Shown: positions 1-8,694 of the stretch, piece after piece
Layout: every line of letters starts with the position of its first letter
Numbering within the stretch: the stretch's first letter is position 1
Assembly (NCBI GenBank): GCA_001577215.1
Contig: LSCC01000063.1
Location: 1-14,556 of the forward strand
DNA length: 14,556 nt
From: Fidelibacterota bacterium TCS52
GTDB taxonomy: Bacteria; Fidelibacterota; Fidelibacteria; Fidelibacterales; Fidelibacteraceae
Direction of reading: 5' to 3'
Position numbers and translations under genes: made by a program
Notes under the pieces: model-generated
What the model was told of the DNA's origin: nothing
Database searches by the model: none
What the model saw: the letters and a program-made list of their open reading frames with translations, nothing else

Positions 1-990
1 TCCTTTATTAATTATTGCACTTTGAATTTTATTGGAATTTGAAATATCCATACTTACTTCTGTCGAATCATTAATAGATTGTGATGGTATATCTGCAGTT
101 GCGCTTGATACTTTTAGATCTTTTCCTTCAGCATTAACTTGAAAGGAAGAGTTTTTTGAAGCGTCATTAACAGTTATTTCTGCACTATCAGAGCCACAAA
201 CAACACCAACTACTTTTACAATAAAATTACCCGGCATAGTTTTATTTGCCAAAGAAATACTTTCTATTTTAGAATTTCCGGGCATAATTCCAGGATTCCA
301 CTCTGCTTTTGCTGTATCACCGTCAGTACCTACTATATATGATGAATCTACTTTAAGTAAATATACCTTTAATGGCGCTCCAAGCTCAATAACTAAATTA
401 TTGTCAATTTCTATATCGATTTGTCCGGAAGAGAATGTTGCATCTGTAAAACTATCAAAACTCATATCTCTATATATTGGTGCTGGAATTCCAGTACCTT
501 GAGGAATCTCATAAGTATTTCCATCAGGCACTGGATCAATATCAGGCAAAATTTGAACTAATGTAATATCTGATGAAACAACTGGCCCGGCATTATCAAG
601 TTGAGCATTACCAAGTTGAGTATTTATTGTTTTTGTTATAGGATCAATTGTAATGTCATCGATACTTTGTGTAAATGATTGTGGCTCAAAATCATCAAAA
701 GCAAGCTGATCTTCAACACCAATCGTATCAATTTCAACAGTATCTCTAAAAACATACCAATTTTCGATACCGTCTCCATCTGGATATGTTTCACTGGATA
801 TAGTACCATCATCTACCAACGATTTGAATAAAGAATCAGCTGTAAATGTTAATTTTGCCATAAAAAGATCAAATCCAGTCTCGTATTTAAACATTTCTAC
901 TTTATCCGGCACTTTTACGCATTGGATTGTTAAAAATAAAAAGAATAACAAAAACAGAGTTACTCCTTTTGTTTTCATTGTAAATTTCAT
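1..990 (-). CDS. Putative surface lipoprotein of unknown family, 3' end beyond the window
   Basis: This reading frame is open for 330 codons from ATG at 990 to the left edge, so the C-terminus is missing. A strong Shine-Dalgarno site, AGGAGG (997-1002 on this strand), lies 6 nt upstream of the ATG and fixes the start. Residues 1-23 are a lysine-containing, then phenylalanine/leucine-rich signal sequence ending at Cys24 (LTIQC). This is an imperfect lipobox, because Q sits at -1 and T at -3. The mature part is rich in Asp, Thr, Ser and Ile, has few Lys/Arg, and shows alternating hydrophobic stretches (such as QIDIEIDNNLVIELGAPL near residues 190-207) typical of beta-sandwich or LEA/Ig-like modules. 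I do not recognise the family. It is probably an acidic lipoprotein of the periplasm or cell surface. It is divergent from the FadL-family gene, with a 217-nt shared intergenic region. Confidence 0.8.
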   Translation of the reverse strand, partial: MKFTMKTKGVTLFLLFFLFLTIQCVKVPDKVEMFKYETGFDLFMAKLTFTADSLFKSLVDDGTISSETYPDGDGIENWYVFRDTVEIDTIGVEDQLAFDDFEPQSFTQSIDDITIDPITKTINTQLGNAQLDNAGPVVSSDITLVQILPDIDPVPDGNTYEIPQGTGIPAPIYRDMSFDSFTDATFSSGQIDIEIDNNLVIELGAPLKVYLLKVDSSYIVGTDGDTAKAEWNPGIMPGNSKIESISLANKTMPGNFIVKVVGVVCGSDSAEITVNDASKNSSFQVNAEGKDLKVSSATADIPSQSINDSTEVSMDISNSNKIQSAIINKG

Positions 991-1054
991 ATTATTCCTC
1001 CTGTTAATTTTAAGTTATCAGTATAATAATACTAAAATCATATAAAAAAACAAA

Positions 1055-1066
1055 TGATATTTATCA
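1055..1066. promoter_or_regulatory. Small palindrome resembling a CRP/FNR-family operator
   Basis: TGATATTTATCA is an inverted repeat of TGATA around a 2-nt centre. It fits the TTGAT-N4-ATCAA layout of FNR-type boxes at 8 of 10 defined positions. It lies between the divergent lipoprotein and porin genes, about 65 bp from one ATG and 140 bp from the other start codon. The region is very AT-rich, so a chance match is quite possible. No regulator gene is in the window. Confidence 0.22.
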
Positions 1067-1144
1067 CATTGTTGTATTTTTTTAAAATTAAAAGCCCAAA
1101 AAAGTGTAAATAGATACAAAAAATATTTTTTTACAAAGAAATCC

Positions 1145-1173
1145 TTGCATTTTATTTTTTAATATTATATATT
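1145..1173 (+). promoter_or_regulatory. Sigma-70-like promoter for the FadL-family gene
   Basis: TTGCAT (1145-1150) and TATATT (1168-1173) are separated by exactly 17 bp. This predicts a start near 1180 and a leader of about 28 nt carrying the AGGAGG ribosome binding site. It is the best -35/-10 pair I found in the window. AT richness raises the chance of a false match. Confidence 0.45.
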
Positions 1174-1207
1174 TTATTGCTTTTTTTGAAAAAAATAGGA
1201 GGGAAAA

Positions 1208-2527
1208 GTGAAAAAACTTAGTGTAGTCGTAGCGGTTGTTTTGATTAGTGTAGTTGCTTTTAGTGCCGGTCTTGTTGACAATGGCAATCAAAGTGCAGCT
1301 TACATCAGAACAATGAACAGAAATGCATCGACAGGAATTGATGCGGTGTATTTTAATCCGGCTGGTTTAACAAAAATGGAAGATGGATTATATCTATCTT
1401 TTAGCAACCAGTCAATCTGGCAAGAGTATGAAATTAAAAATGATTTTGCAGCTCTAAATGAAGATACTTATATAGGGGATGTGGAGGCAATGTTTTTTCC
1501 GGATTTTTATGCGGTCTATAAAACAGGGAAATTAGCTGCTTCTTTAGCAGTTATGCCCATCGGTGGTGGTGGAAGTGCTGATTATAAAACTGGATTGCCT
1601 TCATTTAATATGTTACTTATTAGTCAATTATCAGGATATTTTGGTCTACCAGCTTCTGCAATTAATCCGGCATTAGCTGCTATGGGAAATATTACAGGAT
1701 ATGATGCTGATATTGCATTTGAAGGTTCATCGATCTATCTTGCGGGACAATTTAATATTTCTTATGAATTCAATGATAATATCTCTGTTTCAGTAGGTGG
1801 AAGATATATTAGTGCAAAAAATACTTATGAAGGTGGTATTAGAAATATTGCATTAACTACTCAATATGGTACTGAAGCAGATGGAACAGGAATAATTGAC
1901 ATTAGTAGTATGGCTCCTGATGTAGAAGTAGATGCTGAACAAACAGGTACTGCATTTAATGGTATTTTTGGAGTTCATTATGATTTAAATAAATTACAAA
2001 TCGCTCTAAAATATGCAATGCAAGCAAAATTAGAAATGGAAAATGACACAGAAGTTGATGGATCCGGTTTGTTTCCTGATGGTGCAAAATCTAATGCAGA
2101 TATGCCTGCAATATTGGCTACCGGTATTTCTTACCAAGTTTCACCCAAATTAAAAGTAGAAACAGATTTCAATTATTATTTTAATACCAACGCAGATTGG
2201 GATGGAAATGAAGATAATGTTGACAACGGTTATAATGTTGGTGCTGCTCTTGAATTTGGATTAGGTGATAAATTAATAGCTAGTGTTGGTTATATTTATG
2301 ACACAAAAGGCGTAAAAACAGCATATCAGAATGATATGGATTTTGCTTTGGATAACCATTCTATTGGTGCTGGTTTTAATTTTAAATTAAATGATAAAAT
2401 GAATATTGATCTTGGTGTTTCTAATACTTTCTATATTGAAGATGAAAAAGATGCTACAATTTATAAAGAAACTTATAATAAAACTACATATGATGTAGCA
2501 ATTGGAGTTTCTTATAAATTATTCTAA
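1208..2527 (+). CDS. OmpP1/FadL-family outer membrane transport protein
   Basis: This is a 439-residue outer membrane beta-barrel of the OmpP1/FadL/TodX family, which carries long-chain fatty acids or other hydrophobic compounds across the outer membrane. Residues 1-20 form a Sec signal peptide with a likely cut after F-S-A. The mature N-terminus has the family's hallmark, N50-P51-A52-G53-L54, followed by amphipathic strands (YLSFSNQS). The protein ends in YKLF, the C-terminal Phe expected for barrel assembly by Bam. The length is normal for the family. The start is GTG at 1208, supported by AGGAGG (1197-1202) with 5-nt spacing. The gene stands alone, with its own promoter and a strong terminator. 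The true substrate cannot be read from the sequence. Family assignment is firm. Confidence 0.9.
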   Translation: MKKLSVVVAVVLISVVAFSAGLVDNGNQSAAYIRTMNRNASTGIDAVYFNPAGLTKMEDGLYLSFSNQSIWQEYEIKNDFAALNEDTYIGDVEAMFFPDFYAVYKTGKLAASLAVMPIGGGGSADYKTGLPSFNMLLISQLSGYFGLPASAINPALAAMGNITGYDADIAFEGSSIYLAGQFNISYEFNDNISVSVGGRYISAKNTYEGGIRNIALTTQYGTEADGTGIIDISSMAPDVEVDAEQTGTAFNGIFGVHYDLNKLQIALKYAMQAKLEMENDTEVDGSGLFPDGAKSNADMPAILATGISYQVSPKLKVETDFNYYFNTNADWDGNEDNVDNGYNVGAALEFGLGDKLIASVGYIYDTKGVKTAYQNDMDFALDNHSIGAGFNFKLNDKMNIDLGVSNTFYIEDEKDATIYKETYNKTTYDVAIGVSYKLF

Positions 2528-2550
2528 ATAATATTTAGATGAAAATTTAA

Positions 2551-2577
2551 AAAGGGAAGCGGTTGCTTCCCTTTTTT
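2551..2577. terminator. Bidirectional intrinsic terminator after the FadL-family gene
   Basis: AAAGGGAAGC (2551-2560) pairs perfectly with GCTTCCCTTT (2565-2574) around a GGTT loop, followed by T to 2577. On the minus strand the same hairpin is followed by TTTTT, so it can also end the convergent patatin transcript, whose stop codon is at 2609. Confidence 0.88.
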
Positions 2578-2608
2578 ATTATATTTAATTTTTTTTCAAT
2601 TAGTTAGT

Positions 2609-3508
2609 TTATTTTATTATCCTCTTAATCTCATCAATTTTTTTTATTGTTGATATTTTTCCTTCTTCAATAAGTTCATTTAAATGAGAATATTCATACC
2701 ATTCCAAGCCATTTGTATTGGGACGAATTACCACATCCGCCTGTTTCAATAAAAGATCGGTAGCATTATTTTTCAGAATTTGGTTTGCTTTTTCTACAAT
2801 ATCAATTGATGAATTGATTTTACGGCGAGATAGATCTCGATTAGTAACATCAACTGCAATAACAATATCAGCTCCCATTTCACGAACTTGAGAAATAGGT
2901 ATTAATGAAGCTATCATTCCATCAGTATAAAGATTGTTATCAATAGTTACAGGTTCAACCCAACCGGGAATACTTGAACTTGCTTGAACAGCAGAAACAA
3001 TATCGCCTGATGTAAAGAAATGGGATTTGCCAGTATCCAAATTTCCTGTTAATGCACCGAAAGGTATTTTACAATTTTCAAAGGTAATACCGGAAAGTAA
3101 TTTAGATAAGATTGTTTTCATTTTTTCAGCAGAAACAACACCTAATCTTTGATTTTGTAATTTAAGAATTACTTTTTTTGCAATAATTTTTGTAAACTGC
3201 TTAATAAATGACGGATTCGACGAACTATGTAAAGTTAAGTTATCCAATCTCAGTTCTTTGTATTTTTGGGATTCTATTAATTTTTTGAATGCATTAGTTA
3301 AATCTTTATAATTAGGATTGTGTGCATAAACAGCTCCTACAATTGAACCTATAGAAGTTCCGGCTATAAAGTCAATAGGTATTTTTTCTTTTTCTAATAT
3401 CTGTAACACTCCAATATGAGCTAATCCACGTGCTCCGCCACCTCCAAGTGCTAATCCGATTTTCAGTTTGGATTTGAGTGTAAATTTATTAAATAAGTTT
3501 TTGAGCAT
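2609..3508 (-). CDS. Patatin-like phospholipase (RssA/NTE type)
   Basis: This 299-residue patatin-fold serine hydrolase is expected to cleave acyl esters of phospholipids or related lipids. The oxyanion-hole loop GGGGARG is at residues 22-28, the nucleophile Ser52 is in G50-T-S-I-G54, and the family motif ASSSIPG is at 176-182. The second member of the catalytic dyad is Asp196 in D196-G197. All catalytic parts are present, and the protein ends without extra domains. No signal peptide is evident; the first 16 residues are basic and may touch the membrane. Only 3 nt separate the ATG from the stop codon of the cyclophilin gene. No Shine-Dalgarno site is visible, so translation is probably coupled. 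It is the last gene of a nuclease-cyclophilin-patatin cluster. Substrate is unknown. Confidence 0.9.
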   Translation of the reverse strand: MLKNLFNKFTLKSKLKIGLALGGGGARGLAHIGVLQILEKEKIPIDFIAGTSIGSIVGAVYAHNPNYKDLTNAFKKLIESQKYKELRLDNLTLHSSSNPSFIKQFTKIIAKKVILKLQNQRLGVVSAEKMKTILSKLLSGITFENCKIPFGALTGNLDTGKSHFFTSGDIVSAVQASSSIPGWVEPVTIDNNLYTDGMIASLIPISQVREMGADIVIAVDVTNRDLSRRKINSSIDIVEKANQILKNNATDLLLKQADVVIRPNTNGLEWYEYSHLNELIEEGKISTIKKIDEIKRIIK

Positions 3509-3511
3509 TAT

Positions 3512-4162
3512 TTATTTTATTTTCATAGTAACTTTCATATTAACTGGTTCGTTGGGATTATCTCGTTCATCTCTTGGGAGATTAACAATTTTATCAATCA
3601 CATCCAATCCATCTGTTACTTTTCCGAATACTGTATAATTATTGTCTAATTGACCGACATCACCGGCACAGATAAAAAATTGAGAGCCGGCACTATTTGG
3701 ATCTTGTGCACGAGCCATTGATAAAATACCTTTTTCATGGTGAATTTTATTGAATTCTGCATCTACATTATATCCGGGACCACCCATTCCGTCATTTGCT
3801 TTGTTATCGTCACGAGAATTTATATCTCCACCTTGAATTACAAATCCCGGAATTACTCTATGAAATGTTGTACCTGAATAATATCCGGAATTGGTTAATC
3901 TTTTAAAATTAGCACAATGATTTGGTGCTTCATCCGTAAAAAATTCTATAGTCATCTTACCAAATTTTGTCTCAATTATTGCAATTTCGTTGTCTTCAAC
4001 AGGTATAACTTCAGTATTTTTTACTTTTTCTTTTACTTTTGCGATTTCTTCTACAGTTAATGTCTTAAATTCCAATTTGTCTCCTTTTTTTTCTTTTTTA
4101 TGACTACAACTCATTAAAATAATAGTAGTTGTAATTAATAAAATAATTAATATTCGTTTCAT
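3512..4162 (-). CDS. Lipoprotein cyclophilin-type peptidyl-prolyl cis-trans isomerase
   Basis: This 216-residue cyclophilin catalyses cis-trans isomerisation of proline peptide bonds to help folding of exported proteins. Residues 1-18 are a hydrophobic signal with lipobox L16-M-S-C19, so the enzyme is probably lipid-anchored in the periplasm. A charged linker (about 20-58) precedes the cyclophilin domain (about 59-216). The domain carries F100-H101-R102, whose Arg is the catalytic residue, then PGFVIQGGD (105-113), and later MARAQDPNSAGSQFFI (149-164), which matches the active-site wall. A Shine-Dalgarno site AAGGAG (4169-4174 on this strand) sits 6 nt upstream of the ATG. It lies 37 nt downstream of the YycJ-like gene and 3 nt upstream of the patatin gene, so all three are likely cotranscribed. 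Confidence 0.93.
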   Translation of the reverse strand: MKRILIILLITTTIILMSCSHKKEKKGDKLEFKTLTVEEIAKVKEKVKNTEVIPVEDNEIAIIETKFGKMTIEFFTDEAPNHCANFKRLTNSGYYSGTTFHRVIPGFVIQGGDINSRDDNKANDGMGGPGYNVDAEFNKIHHEKGILSMARAQDPNSAGSQFFICAGDVGQLDNNYTVFGKVTDGLDVIDKIVNLPRDERDNPNEPVNMKVTMKIK

Positions 4163-4199
4163 TTTTAACTCCTTTTAAAAAATATATTATTGATTTCCA

Positions 4200-4979
4200 T
4201 TAAATTTCAAAACTTTTTGTAATTTGATGCTGCTTGGCAATAGTTAAGTTAATTGAATTATTTGTTTTTTCAAGTTTTTCTAAAAAATAGTCAATTGTCA
4301 AATTAGGGTCATTGTTTTTTTCACTTAAATGTGCTAATACAATATTATCAATTTCATTGTTTTTCAAAGTATCGATAAGAAAATTTGCAGATTGTTCGTT
4401 AGATAAATGTCCAAATTTTGATTTAATCCGTTGTTGCAATTCTAATGGATATTCACCATTTTTTAACATTTTCAAATCGTGATTTGCTTCAAGAATCATT
4501 ATATCTAAATTTTTTGCATTAATCTTTGCAATGTTATTTACATATCCTAAATCTGTAAAAATTCCAACAGATTTATTATTATTTCTAATAATAAAGTTTA
4601 CCGTATCAACTGCATCGTGACTTACGCAAAAAGGATGTAAAACCAAATCCATAAATTCAATATTATCACTTGGATTGAATGGGCGAATATCTTTAATTTC
4701 ATCAAACTTTTTTTTCTTTTTTGCAATAGGTAAAATAATTGAATTAATATAAACTGGAACTTTATATTTTTTTGAAAATACTCTTGCTCCATTAATATGG
4801 TCACTATGTTCGTGCGTTATGAAAATTGCTTGAATATCATTTGGATTGTGCCCGGCATCTTGTAATCTAATTCCCGCTTGTTTTGCAGATAAACCCTGAT
4901 CAATGAGAATTTTTGCTTTTTCACTTTGAATAAGAGTTATATTTCCCTTACTTCCACTAGCTAATGGTTGTATTATCAT
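4200..4979 (-). CDS. YycJ/WalJ-like metallo-beta-lactamase-fold hydrolase, probable nuclease
   Basis: This 259-residue protein has a metallo-beta-lactamase fold. It resembles the YycJ/VicX/WalJ family, whose characterised members act as DNA exonucleases. The family's start, LASGSKGN (6-13), is followed by the metal-binding HxHxDH motif H56-E-H58-S-D60-H61, then probable ligands H121, D143 (TDLG) and H217 (AHLS). The family signature GHLSNEQ is also present near the C-terminal third. The length matches the family. An in-frame stop shortly upstream rules out a longer protein, but no good Shine-Dalgarno site precedes the ATG. In Firmicutes this gene sits in the walRK operon; no two-component genes are here, so that role should not be carried over. 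It heads the cluster with the cyclophilin and patatin genes. Confidence 0.85.
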   Translation of the reverse strand: MIIQPLASGSKGNITLIQSEKAKILIDQGLSAKQAGIRLQDAGHNPNDIQAIFITHEHSDHINGARVFSKKYKVPVYINSIILPIAKKKKKFDEIKDIRPFNPSDNIEFMDLVLHPFCVSHDAVDTVNFIIRNNNKSVGIFTDLGYVNNIAKINAKNLDIMILEANHDLKMLKNGEYPLELQQRIKSKFGHLSNEQSANFLIDTLKNNEIDNIVLAHLSEKNNDPNLTIDYFLEKLEKTNNSINLTIAKQHQITKSFEI

Positions 4980-4996
4980 AATGTGTTGAATTTAAT

Positions 4997-5028
4997 TAAA
5001 AGCTCCTCTGAAACTTGCAGAAGGGCTT
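4997..5028 (-). terminator. Probable intrinsic terminator after pyruvate:ferredoxin oxidoreductase
   Basis: On the minus strand AAGCCCTTCTG can pair with CAGAGGAGCTT over 11 positions, with one mismatch and one G-U pair. The loop is 7 nt and a short TTTT follows. It lies 16 nt past the stop codon at 5044 and ahead of the YycJ-like gene. The T run is short, so termination may be partial. Confidence 0.55.
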
Positions 5029-5043
5029 GTTATTAAAAATGAC

Positions 5044-8000
5044 TTATTTTTCTGACATTTTTTTATAATCGTTGTATCTATCTTTTACAAATTTATCGAA
5101 CTCCGGTCGGAATTTTTTAACATTTTCCGGAAATGTCTTTTTCAATGATTCATATCTTTGTTCATTTGTGAAGAAATCTTCTACAGGTTTTTTAGGTTCT
5201 TTTGAATCCAATATCAATGGATTTTTCCCTTCTTCCTTAAGTAGTGGATTGTAACGATATGTGATCCAATATCCCGTATCAACAGCTAATTTTTCTTCTT
5301 GTTGTGTCTTGGTCATATCAATTCCATGAGCAATACATGGTGAATATGCAATAATTAAAGAAGGGCCGTCATACGCTTCAGCTTCTTTGAAAGCTTTCAA
5401 CAACTGATTTTTATTATATCCCATAGACACCGAAGCAACATAAACATATCCATAAGTCATTGCCATTTTTCCGAGATCTTTTTTAGTGGTTTCTTTACCG
5501 GATTCGGCAAATTTAGCCACAGAACCTAATGGAGTTGCCTTTGATGCTTGTCCACCTGTATTTGAATATACTTCTGTATCTAAAACAAGAATGTTAATAT
5601 TTCTGTTTGAAGCAAGAACATGATCTAATCCACCATAACCAATATCATAAGCCCAACCATCACCACCGAATGACCAAACTGATTTTTGAATGAAATAATT
5701 TTGAAGTTCAATAACCTTGTCAACTAAGCTGTTTTTATCTTCTTTTTTCAGCAGCCTTTTAATATTTGCAACATTTTCCTTTGCATCTTCATCAACTGAA
5801 ATCCAATTTTCAAGAGTGTATTTCAAAGCTTTTTTCAATTCTGGTTTAATATCTTTTTCAACAAGTGATTTAACTGCTGTTTTTAAAATTTTTCTATTTG
5901 AATCAACCGCAAGTCGCATACCAAATCCGTATTCTGCATTATCTTCAAAAAGTGAATTTGCCCAAGCAGGTCCATGTCCGCTTTTATTCTTTGTGTAAGG
6001 AATAGTAGGGAATGTGCCACCATAAATTGATGAACAACCGGTAGCATTTGCAATTATCATTCTATCACCAAATAATTGAGTTGCTAATTTAACATAAGGT
6101 GTTTCACCACAACCTGCACAAGCACCTGAGAATTCAAAAAGTGGTTGTTTAAATTGACTTCCTTTTAAAGAACCCGGTTTATTACCACCAATTACATCTT
6201 CTGACAGTTCAGTAAAGAATTTATAATTTTCCGTTTCTCCATTTTCTCTCTCTTTATCAATTGGTGACATTGTTAGTGCATTTACAGGACATTCATTTAC
6301 ACAAGATTGACAACCGACACAGTCGTCAATAAATACCTGTATTTTGTATTTTTTATCTTTATCCTTTCCTATTGCATTTAAAACATTGAATGATTTCGGT
6401 GCATTTCCAAGATTTGCAGGATCAATTAATTTTGGTCTGATTGCTGCGTGTGGGCATACAATTGCACATTGGTTACATTGAATACATTTGTCAGCATCCC
6501 ATTGAGGAACAAAAGGAGCTACACCACGTTTTTCCAATTTTGTTGTTCCTGATGGAACATAACCGTCAAAAGGCATTTGAGAAACAGGAATATCATCACC
6601 TTTTTCTCTCATAATTTTTTCAATAACATTCAAAGTGAAATCATCTGAATCTTTAGGAACTAGATCTTTGACTTTTTTTGATTTATTCGAAACTTTTTTT
6701 GGTACTTCAATTTGTTTCAATGCTTTATTAGTAGCATCAACAGCTTTCCAATTCATTTCTACAATTTTTTGGCCTTTCTTTGAATATGATTTTTCTATAG
6801 CATCTTTGATCATTTTTATTGCAACATCTTTATTCAATACTTTTGAGATCAAGAAAAATGCAGACTGCATGATTGTATTAATTCTACCACCCAATCCTAC
6901 TTCATTTGCAATTTCCAGTGCATTAATATTGTAAAATTTAATATTTTTATTAATCATTGTCTTTTGCATATCTTCAGTTAAATTCTCAAAAACTTCAGAT
7001 GCTTCCAAATTTGAATTTAATAGAAAAACGCCATTTTCCTTTATTCCTTCAAGTATGTCATATCTTCCGATAAATGCTGGATTGTGGCAAGCAATAAAGT
7101 CTGTATTTTGCACTAAATATGAAGATTGAATTTTTTCTTTTCCAAATCTCAAATGACTTCTCGTAGTTCCACCTGATTTTTTTGAATCATATTGAAAATA
7201 ACCCTGTGCATACATATCGGTATTATCGCCAATGATCTTAATTGAATTTTTATTAGCTCCAACTGTACCGTCAGCACCTAATCCCCAAAATTTACAACTA
7301 ATTGTTTCTTCAGGAGTTGAATTTAATTCTTCAGGATATTCTATTGAAGTATTGGTAACATCATCAATTATTCCAACTGTAAAGTTATGAGTGCATTTAT
7401 TATTTAGATGATCAAAAATTCCCTTAACCATTTGTGGTGTGAATTCTTTTGAAGAAAGTCCATAACGACCACCAATAATTGTTAAATTTTTATCTTTTAA
7501 CGCAGCGACAATATCTAAATATAATGGTTCGCCAATTGATCCCGGTTCTTTTGTTCTATCAAGTACAGCTATTTTTTTAACTGAATTTGGTAAAACATCA
7601 ATTAAATGTTTAATTGAAAAAGGTCTGAATAATCTAACTTTGATCAATCCAACCTTTTCACCATTTTTATTTAAATAATTGATTGTTTCTTCAATAGTAT
7701 CACATCCGCTTCCCATTGCGATAATAATATTTTCAGCATTCGGGTCGCCGAAATAATCAAATAGATGATATTGTCTGCCAATTTTTTTAGCAACTTTATC
7801 CATATAATTTTGAACGATTTCTGGAGTATCATTATAATATTTATTTACTGTCTCACGACCTTGAAAATAGACATCCGGATTTTGAGCACCGACTTTTACT
7901 TGAGGATTTTCGGAATTCAATGCTCTACTTCTGAAATCTTCTACATATTTATTTTCGACAAGCGATTTCATTGTATCAAAGTCAATTATTTCTACTTTTT

Positions 8001-8544
8001 GAATTTCGTGAGAATTTCTAAACCCATCGAAAAAATTAAGAAATGGTACTTTTGATTTAAGTGTAGATAAATGAGATACAACTCCAAGATCCATAATTTC
8101 TTGTATTGATGATACGGCCATTTCTGCAAAACCGGTATTACGAGCTGACATTACATCAGAATGATCTCCGAAAATTGATAATGATTGACAAGCTAATGAA
8201 CGAGCTGATACATGAAAAACAGTTGGTAACATTTCACCCGCTATTTTATGCATATTAGGAAGCATTAACATTAATCCCTGTGATGCAGTAAAAGTTGTAG
8301 TAAAAGCACCACCGGTTAATGCACCATGAATTGATCCTGATGCGCCACCTTCAGATTGCATTTCAATAACTTCAACCTTTTCACCAAAAATATTTTTCAT
8401 ATTATTAGCTGCCCAGGCATCGGCATATTGTCCCATTGGAGAAGATGGAGTAATCGGATAAATTGCAGCTACATCGCTGAATGCATAAGCGACATGAGCG
8501 GCTGCGGTATTCCCGTCAATTGATTTTTGTTCAAATTTTTTCAT
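5044..8544 (-). CDS. nifJ: Pyruvate:ferredoxin (flavodoxin) oxidoreductase, single-chain homodimeric type
   Basis: This 1166-residue enzyme oxidises pyruvate with CoA to acetyl-CoA and CO2, passing electrons to ferredoxin or flavodoxin; it is a central step of anaerobic metabolism in the cytoplasm. The N-terminal domain carries YPITPSSP with T32, then E65 and R115. Each is one position after the equivalent residue I recall for the Desulfovibrio africanus enzyme. Two ferredoxin-type clusters are bound by C687/690/693/697 and C742/745/748/752. The proximal cluster is bound by C809, C812, C837 and C1070. The thiamine-diphosphate motif begins G961-D962-G963 and ends near SNTGG. The start is ATG at 8544: AGAGGA (8553-8558) lies 8 nt upstream of it. 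An in-frame TTG at 8550 would leave only 2 nt. The gene appears to be monocistronic, with its own hairpin. The assignment is firm, though close relatives can accept other 2-oxoacids. Confidence 0.97.
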   Translation of the reverse strand: MKKFEQKSIDGNTAAAHVAYAFSDVAAIYPITPSSPMGQYADAWAANNMKNIFGEKVEVIEMQSEGGASGSIHGALTGGAFTTTFTASQGLMLMLPNMHKIAGEMLPTVFHVSARSLACQSLSIFGDHSDVMSARNTGFAEMAVSSIQEIMDLGVVSHLSTLKSKVPFLNFFDGFRNSHEIQKVEIIDFDTMKSLVENKYVEDFRSRALNSENPQVKVGAQNPDVYFQGRETVNKYYNDTPEIVQNYMDKVAKKIGRQYHLFDYFGDPNAENIIIAMGSGCDTIEETINYLNKNGEKVGLIKVRLFRPFSIKHLIDVLPNSVKKIAVLDRTKEPGSIGEPLYLDIVAALKDKNLTIIGGRYGLSSKEFTPQMVKGIFDHLNNKCTHNFTVGIIDDVTNTSIEYPEELNSTPEETISCKFWGLGADGTVGANKNSIKIIGDNTDMYAQGYFQYDSKKSGGTTRSHLRFGKEKIQSSYLVQNTDFIACHNPAFIGRYDILEGIKENGVFLLNSNLEASEVFENLTEDMQKTMINKNIKFYNINALEIANEVGLGGRINTIMQSAFFLISKVLNKDVAIKMIKDAIEKSYSKKGQKIVEMNWKAVDATNKALKQIEVPKKVSNKSKKVKDLVPKDSDDFTLNVIEKIMREKGDDIPVSQMPFDGYVPSGTTKLEKRGVAPFVPQWDADKCIQCNQCAIVCPHAAIRPKLIDPANLGNAPKSFNVLNAIGKDKDKKYKIQVFIDDCVGCQSCVNECPVNALTMSPIDKERENGETENYKFFTELSEDVIGGNKPGSLKGSQFKQPLFEFSGACAGCGETPYVKLATQLFGDRMIIANATGCSSIYGGTFPTIPYTKNKSGHGPAWANSLFEDNAEYGFGMRLAVDSNRKILKTAVKSLVEKDIKPELKKALKYTLENWISVDEDAKENVANIKRLLKKEDKNSLVDKVIELQNYFIQKSVWSFGGDGWAYDIGYGGLDHVLASNRNINILVLDTEVYSNTGGQASKATPLGSVAKFAESGKETTKKDLGKMAMTYGYVYVASVSMGYNKNQLLKAFKEAEAYDGPSLIIAYSPCIAHGIDMTKTQQEEKLAVDTGYWITYRYNPLLKEEGKNPLILDSKEPKKPVEDFFTNEQRYESLKKTFPENVKKFRPEFDKFVKDRYNDYKKMSEK

Positions 8545-8644
8545 GATCAATTTCCTCTAATTTATTTTAAATTTATTCACTTCCAATTAATCATTTAATT
8601 TAAGAAATAATTTTATAAATATAAAGGATTATTTTGGATTTTTT

Positions 8645-8673
8645 TATAAATAATAATTATGCCATTTGAGCAA
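8645..8673 (-). promoter_or_regulatory. Possible promoter for nifJ
   Basis: On the minus strand TTGCTC (8668-8673) and TTTATA (8645-8650) are 17 bp apart, about 100 nt before the nifJ start codon. The -10 match is weak, and several other AT-rich hexamers nearby would serve as well. Apart from this and a 14-bp repeat, I see nothing in the 192 nt between nifJ and purA. Confidence 0.25.
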
Positions 8674-8694
8674 TTTGTGTTATTTGTTGCATAG

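Noticed and set aside
824..1045. Plus-strand open frame of 73 codons
   Set aside because: It lies opposite the lipoprotein gene, which has a signal sequence and AGGAGG site; the plus-strand frame has neither and is a shadow.
1088..1291. Minus-strand open frame crossing the porin promoter and start
   Set aside because: It is low-complexity Phe/Lys/Ile sequence from AT-rich DNA and overlaps the certain FadL-family signal peptide.
5717..8055. Several plus-strand open frames of 93-99 codons inside nifJ
   Set aside because: All lie opposite a long gene with intact motifs throughout; none has a ribosome binding site or a recognisable domain.
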